This document shows positions 11,601 to 23,600 of a DNA stretch of 64,000 nt, in pieces. The translations under genes and the position numbers were made by a program. The notes below the pieces were generated by a model. That model saw only the letters and a program-made list of their open reading frames with translations. It was not told the origin of the DNA and did no database searches. The stretch comes from Opisthocomus hoazin (taxonomy: Eukaryota; Chordata; Aves; Opisthocomiformes; Opisthocomidae): NCBI RefSeq assembly GCF_030867145.1, contig NC_134414.1, positions 123,950,465 to 124,014,464 on the forward strand. The letters are read 5' to 3'. Positions within the stretch are counted from its first letter, which is position 1; each line of letters starts with the position of its first letter.

Positions 11601-14600
11601 AAAAAATACAAGTCAAATCAAGAGATTACAGAGCCAGATTTTAAAATACCTCAAAAATAGTTCAAGATCTCTACTGGTAAGAACTGGAGGCAGCTGTGTA
11701 ATCCTCGAGGGCTGCTATTTTAAGGATAATTCCAAAAAGAGGCACAGTATTGTGGCTGGTTATCAGGAGAGTGATATTTCTGGACTATTTTGGCTTGACA
11801 CTGATAAAAGGAAAAGGAAAGAAAAACAGAAAGACACATTAAAAAAGCTGTTGCTATCTCCTCCTGTTCAGACTTCCTTGTACTCATGTTTTGTACTGGG
11901 TTATATTAAACTTGTACTTTAAAAATATTTTAATTGACCACTTTTAATAAGCATAATTGGAATCCCATGTACAATAATTGCTATCAATTTTCATGCCAAA
12001 TGCAGAATATTCTTTGGGGAAAGGGTGTATACACATATATGGACACACCTCTCTCCTCTCCCTTCTCGGTAAGGAAGTGATTAGTCAATTACTTTAGTGG
12101 AATGGCTGGCTTGCTGAAAAATTACACAGTTACATAACCCATACAGAGCTAGATCCTTCATTTTAGATATTGTACACTGAAGAGACTGGAAATAATTTTT
12201 TATTTTGCAGTATTTTTAATTGATTTTTAGTCACTGCACTGTAAAAATGTAAATATGGTGTTATAGTTTGTATGTTGAGATCCCATTGTGTTATAAACCC
12301 ACAGCCTTTTTCAGTGGCATGAAATAGTGGGGCAGTATATAAAATAAAGTCATCTAGTGCAGTTTGGTATGTATTGTACTTGATAATAAATTATGTACTC
12401 AGTAATATACAACACTCCATCACAGAACAGGCTTAGTATGTGTACAGCTTTTCCCTCATGAGGCAGTGAGCAAGAAATCCTTTTTCAAAAATATCTATGC
12501 CAAACTTTAAATAGGTAAGTAACTAAAGATAATTAGGATGCATAATAAATATTTTGTTTATAAGTGTGTGAATAAACATTGGAACTGGTAAGTAAGCTTT
12601 GCAATCTTTGATGTATTTGACATATTGTCCCAGTTTCGGCTGGGATAGGGTTAATTTTCTTCCTAGTAGCTGGTATAGTTCTGTGTTTTGGATTTAGGAT
12701 GAGAATAACATTGATAATACACTGATGTTTTAGTTGTTGCTAAGCAGTGTTTACACTAAGTCAAGGACGTTTCAGCTTCTCATACTGCCCTGCCAGCGAG
12801 GAGGCTGGGGCTGTACAAGAGGCTGGGAGGGGACACAGCCGGGACAGCTGACCCAAACTGGCCAAAGGGATATTCCATACCATATGATGTCATGCTCATC
12901 ATGTAAACTAAGGGGAACGCTGACTGAGGGCGGGCCGCTGCTTGGGGACAGGCTGGGCATTGGTTGATCGGTGATGAGCAATTGCTTTTCATTTGCATCA
13001 CTAGCCTTTCATGGTTTTTTCTTATTGCTACGACAGTTCTAGATAGCACTCCAAGCAGTTCATCAGCTTTGGCGTCACAAGGAAGCTGTCACTGCTGTCC
13101 AAACTGCAATGCCAGTGACAACTAGCCTGGCTGCAAAAAGATCACTGCAGATTTTGTACTTGCTTTTATAACTGTTTAGCACCGGGTTTTACTTTGTTGC
13201 TGTGGACTGTCTCATTCAGTGCACCCAGGAGGACAGAGCATAGTAAATGCTGGGATGGGGTGCTCTCTGTATGTTGCTGATACACGGTCATCCCTTAAAA
13301 AATATGGATTTACACTTCTCATCACTCTTTCATTCTGTTACATTGAAGGGTCGCCAATACCTGTGGGCATTGATGTGCAGGTAGAAAGCATTGACAGCAT
13401 ATCTGAAGTTGACATGGTAAGTTGGTTAGTAGAACTGGAATAAAGAATTTCAGCCAAAATACAGAGTCTCAGAAACGTCCAGCTGGATGATATAGAATAA
13501 TACAGTCAAAGAAAGCAAACTCTTAAAAAGCACAACCTTGCCTTGCAGCATGCAAGTCATTCTCATTTAAACTAGTAAGTGTTATATAAGAGCACATGTT
13601 GAATTTCTCCCTGGGCAAGAGAAACAGATCAGAGTGGATAGTGCTTGGATTTGAAAATGCTGACAATTCAGTCAGCCCCATGGGCTTCCACATGACCTCT
13701 TAGTGCTCTGCATGTTAGGTGATGAGGCTTCATGTCCTTTGCTCCCTTTGCTTAGGCAGATCTGAATATTCCCATCATTTCTGGCATGTGTGGAGCTGTG
13801 GTCATAACAAATGGAAATAGAAAAAACAGTTCCAGGAATGGTCCTAGGAAGGAGACACCATCACTGCAATCAAGGACCTGTAGCGTTGGAATGCAGGCTG
13901 TTCATTCCTCAGATGAAATTGTGACTAATAAAGCAACCCAGACATGAGTGCCAAGTTGCTCCGTCCTAGAATAGCAGGGCACGTTAACTTTGCAAAGAGG
14001 CCTCATTTACAGGATCTTTTGACAGTGAGTCGTAGGTGTTCAGTTTGCAATAGGATCTGTCAATATGAACCCTTGCATTCCTTTGCAAACCTACCCAAAC
14101 AATAAAATCACATTACGGGGTCATAAAACCATACTACACCCTAAGTATCTTCCCAGTATTCTTCTCAGAAGTAATTGTTTTACTAAGATAAATGATGCCT
14201 GCCTAATAAGGCAAAAGTTGTATGGGTGAGCACAGAACAGTCAGGCTGTGCAGAAGCCCAGACAGGGTTTGCAGCATTCTCTCCATCTCTTTCCACATGT
14301 ATATCTGTAGTCACATTATTCCTCTAAATAGGATGATAAAATATTTGTAACAATCTTTCAAATTTAAAAAAATTTAATTCTTGTAAAATTTAGTTGTTTA
14401 CTCTTATGAAATTCATCATATTATTTCTTCACGATGCATTTCATTCATAAATGTACGAATCTAAAACCCCTGTGCAATATTTCTACAAAATGTGCAGATT
14501 AATGGATTTTACAAATTGGACTAATGCTCAGGGAGAATTCAAATTTATCCTTTTGTAAAAGAACCACAGTCCACTGTGGGAAAAGCTTGTGAAGACTTCT

Positions 14601-17600
14601 AGAGGAAATCCCTTTCCATTTGCCTTTGGTTGGTTTTAAAGTTTCCTTATTACTCCACTGATGGCCCAATCCAGCAGGCCGTTGAAATCTGTAAAAGTTT
14701 GTCTAAGTATAAACGAAGTATGAACCTCAGACACAGACACCAGTGATAAGCCAAACAGCCAGTATCTCAGAGGTAGTTCTAATCTGTATTTAAACTCATT
14801 GAGTGGTGTTTGATTCCTCTCATTGAGGATCCTCCAGATGATGTCCAGAGAACAAATTGATCCTTTGCATGAGTTGATTACTTTGTACTGTTTTCTATTG
14901 TATGTGAATAAAACAAGCATTGTCTTCTTTTATTTTTAATTAAACAAAGGACTTCACAATGACTTTATATCTCAGACATTACTGGAAGGATGAGAGACTT
15001 TCATTTCATAGTAACAAAAACAAAAGTATGACTTTTGATGGAAGACTGATAAAAAAGATTTGGGTACCTGATGTATTTTTTGTACACTCCAAAAGATCTT
15101 TCATCCATGACACAACTGTGGAAAACGTCATGCTCCGAGTATACCCTGATGGCAATGTACTCTTCAGTCTACGGTAAGAAAAATAGCATTTTATAAGAAA
15201 ATGCATTACTGCAATTGTGGGCCAATAGTCTGTACAGTGAGAAATTACTAGAAGTACTTGCAGTAAAGATTCTCATTCTGGACAGGCATTAATCCCCTGG
15301 CATCAGATAATGGGAGCAGGTGACCAGTGTACCAGTGGGAAAATAAATTTAGGACTGATATCATACAGATAACATATTTTTCTATCATTCACATATTATT
15401 TCCCATCACAGAATAACGACAGTTTTTTCATCTGTTGTAAATAGCGCTGAAGTCTATCAAGTGTTAATTCATTGCCAGTGGTTTTAGCAATATTGCAGTA
15501 GTTTTACTGTTGAGTACAGTAAGGCCCAAAATTATTAGCAAAGAACAAATGTGGGGTTTTTTTCCCCTGAGTCTTTTAAAACTGTCTGTCTCTGTTATTT
15601 TCACTCTGCGATACCTGTAAAGATGCCACTGATATTAACTGGGGCTCCAGACAGGCATGGAGAGCCGATTCTTGGTGCCAATACCAGCAGTGTTAGACAG
15701 GTGTGTTGTGTGACTATAAGGAACTGGAAAGTGAAACAGCAATTCCAGGACTAGAACAGCAAGGTCATTAGACATGTCTCCTTTATATCTACATGCTATT
15801 GCTTTTCTTTATGAAGCAGGTTTGGATGATGTGGCAGAAAGAGTTTTAAGGGAGGAACTTTCCCCCTAGGATAAAGGCCCTGAGGCCTGTGCATTGCAGA
15901 AATCACAGTTCTCCAGTGTATTACTAATTAGGCCCGTGCACAGAGGTGATACTTTATCTCATCTGGATAGTTTGAAGATTTATGCAAGCACTTGAAATTT
16001 TGGCTATGCAATAATCGTTCCAACAAGTAATGAATTTATCTACCCTCTCATGAAGACACACAGAAACCCTCCCAACAGCTGTACACCACTTTAAAATAGT
16101 GCCTGTTCAAGAACCACACTGACCAGTAAGAAACAATGAGGTAAAGTATGCATTTTATTGCTATATTCATCTCCATGCTTTATGAGAGAAAGCAAGGGAT
16201 CAGAGGAATGGCAGTACTACATCAAGGCTTACAGCTGTGGCTCTCCATGTGAGGGGTACGACACACACTCAGCTGGGGGAAGGAAGAGTGGCGAAGAGGC
16301 AGAAGATGGGCAAACACATTCTGTCAGCTTGCTGGAGAGGTGGTCAGCAAGATTAACAGCAGGAAATTGCACACAAATAGTTACAAACTAAAAGAAGCAT
16401 GTGATGGGAAGGACAGAAACAGAAAGAAAGGAAAAAGCAAGATGGGAGGAAAGGAAAAGGAGGAAGTAGAGCTGAGGGACAGACACAGCATGAATCAGTT
16501 TGCTCGTTGCTCGGGGTCCCCTCTGTGGTGGGAGCCCTTGCCCTGTGTCCTGTGTCACATTTGCAAGCTGGTGCTCTGCATTTTTTCCTTGCCCTCTTCC
16601 TCTCTGCTCCCACAGCTATTTTTCCCTAACCCAGCATTACCAGATGGTGGGTACTGGGTGACTTGTCCTTGCTCTGACAGGTGAGCTTGCGGCCAGGCTC
16701 ACCTTCCTGTGCCAGTGAACCGCAAAGCCCCAAAGTTCCTGACAAACCTGTGGGTTTCCTCCTGGACATAAGCAGGAAGGACAGGTGTCCTGTCCCCTTC
16801 CTTTACTTCTCTCTCATTTCTTATCAAACTGAGAGGCGGGGAAAAGGGTGACCTAAAGGCTGGTGAACCAAAGTTTTGAACTGATTAAGGTGAAACAATG
16901 TGTGTGTAGCCTGAGTAGTGTTAGGGTGTATGTTCCTGTATTGTCAGATGCTCATTAAAACACCCTTTTTGCATTCCCAGTTTTATACACAGTGAGTAGA
17001 TTACATTCCAAATACTTATGTGCAAGAAATCTGCATATTCCACAGTTTATTTTCAGTGCCTAGCATCCAGGATTTTATTGAGGCAAAGCGGAACAAAAAT
17101 CCAGATTTGTTGCTAAAACGGTCTTTTTTTTTTCAATCAACATTTTCTTATTCTTCCCCTGATCCTTTAGTAAATAGCTAAAAGACAGAAACAATATCCA
17201 TAGTTGGAAGTCTTATGCATGATTTTAAAGATGTACCACTCTCACAATCTCATTTCAAGCCAGTAAAATCTTACACTTGTAAAAATTAATCTACAGTGTG
17301 ATTACCAGTCACAAGTTTTCAAAGATCACTTATATACCCAGTATATCCCTTACACTTAAATATCTGTAGGATTCCATTTGGGGAAAACTGAGAAATCAAA
17401 CTAAAACACCAAATGACATGCAAGCTGTGACAAGAGAGGGAAATCTGGCAATATTTACCATATTTAAATTGCTGCCTCTAGCCTTTTTTTTGTTTATTGG
17501 TTAAAATATCAAGGCACATTTTCCTTCTAAACATTTGTGAAAAAGCAGGTGGAATGCAGAATAATGTCTTTGCCTAGGTTTCCTTAAGCTTTATAGAGTA

Positions 17601-20600
17601 TAGTATAAGGCATTTCTGTGGTGTTGAAGAGGAGAGTAGTCTTCCAGAAATTGCAGCTTATCTTTCTATGCAATTAAATATTATAACCATTGCAGCTGGG
17701 AAAATAGCAGTTGAAATAATATATCCTCTAATTTGTAATATTATCTACTTCAGTCTATGAGAAATCCAATTAAGAAATGTGAAATCTCCTTATTAACTTT
17801 CATAAGTGTAACCTTTCAAAGCAAAACATTTGAAAAGCTAATGAAGGCCAGTAAAGGGTTTAAAAACTGAAGGTAATGTACTTAATAAGAAAGACTATTT
17901 ATGTTTAAAAAATACGGTTCTCTCACTGATTTATTTGCATCTCATTCTCTTGAAGCCATTGTAGAGGTGTCTAAAAAAACCAGAACAACTCAATCATTAG
18001 GGTTCTAAAGAGCCAATTAGTGGGGGATCTCATGAACATGTCTGCACAACCCTAAGAAAGCATGAAATTTTTCATTTAATTTCTGTTTTTCTGTTCCTTT
18101 CTGCAGAATAACAGTTTCTGCTATGTGTTTCATGGATTTCAGTAGGTTTCCTCTGGACACTCAGAACTGTTCTTTAGAACTGGAAAGCTGTAAGTTTAAA
18201 TCATACCTGTTGTTCATATGTGCACTCTTACCAGCATTCCACCTTGTTCATAATACCTTTTTCACTTATTTTGATTTGTGACCTGAACCCTTCAACCTGC
18301 ACCTATTAAACTGTGGTCAGTTTGGGATCATTCCAGAACACAGTGAGCTTTGGGAAGATAGGAAAACCATGATGTGCCCTGCTTCATTTTGACTGGGTTG
18401 ATAATCCAAGGCCTAAATCTGAAAATGTTTCCTCTGTCAAAAAAAGTCATGTTATTTTCTGAGTAAAAAGTATAAGTTAAAATTAAAATAAGATGTCAAT
18501 ATTTCACCTCATGGAAAAATGAAAATGAGTGCTGGTGTTACTGTGACATGTCTGCTTTCTCACCCCTGACTCAGTTGTCTGTAGTTGTCTGCAGAGCTGG
18601 ACAACAAATGGTAATCCTGTTTTGCAGAGCCTCTTGATATCTCAAAATTTATTTTTATTTGGATTATGAGTAAAACTGGGATGCTGGTTTGTTGCTTAGT
18701 CTTGGAAAAGAGAACAGATCTTGAGGGTTGGGCAGTCTGCTCAGTGCGGCAGCTGCAGAGCTCCGATCCCATGTGCCTTCTGACCCTGAGCATGCCCATG
18801 TACCCCACCTGTCAGGTAAGCTGCTGGCAGGGCACAGGAATGGGCTCTGCTTGAAACAAGTTGGAATATGGCCTTTGCAAATTTTTCCATGTCAGCTAAC
18901 TGGCAAATTGATGTGAAAAAATGTTTCTTTGGGGTTTTCACAAATTGTCTGAGTGGTCTCCTATCCCTAGGAAAAGAAAACAGAAGCATTATTCCAGCAG
19001 AAGACGTGATTTAGTTTTTGTTTTCTCATAGATGCATACAATGAAGATGATCTGATGTTATACTGGAAACATGGAAACAAGTCCCTGAGCACAGATGAGC
19101 ACATCTCTCTCTCCCAGTTTTTCATCGAAGAATTCAGTGCTTCCAGTGGATTAGCTTTTTACAGCAGTACTGGTATAGTAAGCCCCTGTCATCACAAGAG
19201 AGAAGCACAGGATACAATCATCCAGAATGTCTTTCACATTTAAATTTGTTGCTAATAAATGACTGTTACTGCTGAGAGATCTAGTTAAAATGATGTCTGT
19301 CAATCACACTAGTCTGTCGGCCTAGGTTCTTGGTTCTTTTTACATTACCAATGCAACACTTTCTTGATATTAGAAGAGGCTATAATAATACTTGTAATTT
19401 AACATCTCACAAAAAGAACCTGAAAAAAATGCACAACAACCAAAGATGTGCTGTTGTGATCTCTTGCAAAATTGTGATGCTTCTCTGAAAGCCACTGGAA
19501 TATTTGGTTTACAAGAATCTTTGGGTCTTGGCTGTACAGAAAAGCTTGAAAATGCAAACCCTAAAGGGTCAAGTATTAGACCTATTGAGGTCTAATTCAT
19601 GGTTTCCTTAATGGTCCATGCTTGTACATAAAGAAGCAGAAAAAAATCCCTTTATGTCAGTGCTACATTGTTTAAATACAGATATCTGCCCCAGACAGGT
19701 TTTTATTTCTCCTTATAGATCTTGAACTATACTTTCTGGCAACCTGAACAAGGCTTTAGGAGTTTATTGTAGTCTTGATTTCACGCAAGGTGGGTTTTAT
19801 TTTCATTGTACATGCAATTTTAAATTTTGAAATACTTCTCTATGTAAGTAGTCTAACCATACGTTTTTAACCAGATAAGACAGCACACTTGCTACTGTAC
19901 TTTTCAGTCTGAGTCAATTCATTTCAGTGTGGATATTGCCCTTTACACCAAGGCAGATTAATAAAATAGAAATTATTCCATATAATAGATGTAATGCATA
20001 ACACTTTGGAAAAAACGCCTTTAAGACATACAGGAAAGCTGCAAATAGATTTATTTGCTGTATTTTATTTATAGGATAGCTTCTTTTTGAATTTAAAAAA
20101 GACCCATTCAAGTCTGAGGTGTCTGATACTGAGTGCAGAAACTCCAGTTTAAGTTACGATGCAGCCTAAGCAATGAGGAATTCACAGCTTGATCAGGTTC
20201 TTCATCCTTATCTCTTGCTTGTGCATGAGCTAAGAACAGAGCTCCAGCTTTCAAGCGCCATTGTCATGTGAGAAGAGGGCAAGTGATACCTTACAATCAT
20301 AACTGTGCCTTGCTGAGAGCTACGTCAAATTTGTCCTTGTTGCAAGAAGGAGACTGGGATGTTTTCCACCAAACTACTATCACTGTGTGTTGAAACTGGT
20401 GTCTGGGAACTCAGCTGGCTTCTTTCTGCCTTGCTGTTCTCATCAAAACACACTTATGCAAGCAAATATGGCCTTGTGCACCACTGTGCAAACTCGTACC
20501 CCTGCACCCAGGTCTCTGCAGCACCTGCACAGCACCTCTGACTTCGCAAAGTGTAACTGCTTAACACTTACATGCAGATGTTTTGATTATAAGCTTACTC

Positions 20601-23600
20601 AGCAGGGTAAAGGTGGAAGGAAGGACTTTTTTAAGTCGCAGGGACCACTGGGAAGTATCTGAATAATGCGTGTACTGTATCTGTTAACTAGAACACTGCC
20701 CTTGGTGGACATACACTTTTCTTTGGCTTTGAGGTTTTGTTTCAGTCAGGAGGTTCCACGTTCTCTCGTTCTTTTATTTAGCTTCTTGTTACAAGAAAAA
20801 GATGACAGACAAACCCTGCCCCCCGAAGTAAGTAATAGTGGGGAACAATCAGCGCAGCTCTAACGGGAGCCATCTCCCCTGGAGAGTCACAAAGCAGCCT
20901 TACGCATTTTAGGGTCTGTGTATCCTTTCCTGCGAATCTCAGAGAACTGCACACACACAGCGTTGAGGCTGTTGGAGTTCCCTGGCCTCCAAAGGAGCAA
21001 CAATTTCAATCCATTTTTGAGACAACTGTTTTTAAAACCACAAACCTCCTCCAGAACTGAAAACACGCAGAGCGTGTTTAATCTTAGATAGGGTGAGATA
21101 TTCTTTTTTAGAAAGTGGTTCTCCGCAGTGGCACGGCTGCTCCAGCACAGGCTCACCCGTGTGTCGACTCCCACCGGACAGGCAGACGCTGTGCATCCAG
21201 CCCCCCCTGCCTTCTTCCCCCCCCGCACTGCCAGCCGACCTCCGTCCCGCCGCCGGCGGGCGGCCCCGGCGCTTGGCTGCCCGGGCGGGACCTCGCCAGG
21301 CGGCACCCGCTCCCCTGCGGCCACCGCCGGGCAGGAGGGCGGCCTGGGGCCGGGTACGCGCGGCGGGAGGGAGGGAGGGAGGGAGAGCCACCTTTTGGGG
21401 GACTCGGGGCGATGGCTGCACCGTCCTAGCCCGACTGGACAACGGTATTCTGTCTGTATTCCCCTGGCAGTTTCACTTTTAGGCCATTTACTTTTTTTTT
21501 TTTCCATTTCCTAAGCTAATACAGTATTTTATTTATGCAGTCGTGATGCTTCACTCCCAAGGCAGCAGTATTTTAGTGAGGTGTGATGGTCAGTTTGTAA
21601 AGCACTACATAAAACCAAGGTGGTGGTGATATTTCTTAGGCATTTACTATTACTGATGTGAATACACCGTTCTTAATGGAAGGACCAGGCCAGTGAACAG
21701 AGCTCACAAATAATACAGATCTCTTCTCCCCCAACCTGTTCCTCTCTCTTTTTTCAATAGGTTGGTACAATCGACTTTTTATAAACTTTGCACTCCGGAG
21801 ACATATTTTCTTTTTCGTGCTGCAATCCTATTTCCCAGCCATGCTGATGGTGATGCTGTCCTGGGTTTCATTCTGGATTGACAGAAGAGCTGTTCCTGCC
21901 AGGGTATCCCTAGGTAAACCTTTACTCGGCACTACGTATAGGGCTACAGTACTTTAGTAGTACTTTTGTACTACCTTATTCGGTAGTGCGTATAGGGCTA
22001 CAGCTCAATACATCCTCACTAGATAAAGAGGAGGGGGGCGAGGTTCCCCCAGCTCCTCGTGTGTTCTTTCGGGAGATATAGAATGGGTAGGGCAGAGGTT
22101 TTGGAGTTACCCTAGCTGCTTATTTACACAGCACATGACCAAGTATATCAGGCAATTGCCTGAATAATGCTATTCTTGCCACTCTTGTCACTACCACAAA
22201 TTCCTTTCATCAACCTCTACATTTGGAAATGGGATGTGTGTTCAGACTGGCTTTGCTGTATTAGAAAACAGCTCACACACCACAAAAGGTAAAAGGGATG
22301 ATTCTGCAGATTTCTCTGTGTAGAAATTTACTTCATTCCTTTTTATTTTTTTTTTTCAAAGACTGGGTTGTTTTCTTCCTCCCTTCTTCCCAGCAAAGTA
22401 ACAGGTAGTAAGAGGTGGTCAGATCCCTCCCCAACGCCACGGTTCATGAGAGATACTTAATAGGCATAGCACAATTGATCAGGAGAAAAAGACCGATTAC
22501 AGTGGGGTTTTTAGAATATTACTGTTTTTCTCAGTCATGAATCAGTTGATACCACTTCAGGACTGCCTTTGTTGAGAATTCAATGCCGACGGCCTTGGAA
22601 CAAGTACATTTTTTTCAAAGATTAGCATCTCTGTGAAGATCTGATGGAAATTTGTTAGGATGTCTAATGCAACCATAATGCATCTGAGTCCTGCAACTGT
22701 CAGTTTAACAACTAGCAAAGAAGCTCCTGTTCTTTCTTCTCACTGATGCTACTCCCAGAAGCCAACTGTATGTTGCCATATTTCTTAGACAAGTGAAAAT
22801 TTGAGGATTTTTGTTTATGAAACAAACTTGCATGTACTGAGGGAGCCCTCAATTTTTATCTACAGGTATATCAATTTAGAAAAAATGGGAATGTAGCTAC
22901 CTCCGATCCCTTTCTATTTGCACAGTCTAAAGCTATTAATACATGAGATATAAATCTATTTGTTAGTCTAAAAACAATCTATGGTACCTCCTACCTACTT
23001 TTGCTAACATATCTACCAATTCCTTTTCTTTATAAGAAACTTAACTTCATCTTTAAAAATAAAGATTTAATTCTCAGTAGGTCATTTGTAATGTTGTCAA
23101 GATGGTTTTGCTGATCATGTACTTTAATTTATATAGGGATTTCTGCAGAAGGTTATGCATCAGGAGTTCTATGAATAATGCACATTTTATTAACATAACC
23201 ATACATAATTTATAGGCAATGTTAACAACAAAGTTTAAAAAGCTTAGCTCCCTAGCCTAGAGTATACATATTTTAAATAAATCTACTTCCTCTTACATGT
23301 TATATTTCAAATTCCATCCTTCAGCCGAAGGAACTTGCAGAGAGGGAGAGGGAAAACTCCTGTATGTTCCAGTGGACTTGAACTAGCACAAAACTGGAGA
23401 AAGGCTATACTGGGATGCAGCTGAAATGCCATGCTATCAGCCAGTGCTGTCTCACAGGTGTGATTGAAATGTCTTCAGTTCCAGTGTTACCTTCATTTCT
23501 TTAAATGCAGGACCTGGGTTGGGTGTTGGCTTTTTGGTTGGTGTTTTTTTCTGAGGTACAGCAAAACCAAGTAAGACGAATAGCTGCACATAAGAGAAGA

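Noticed and set aside
20887..21507. 206-codon minus-strand frame and several plus-strand frames over the intronic CpG island
   Set aside because: Overlapping frames on both strands all open because of high GC content; the sequence is low complexity.
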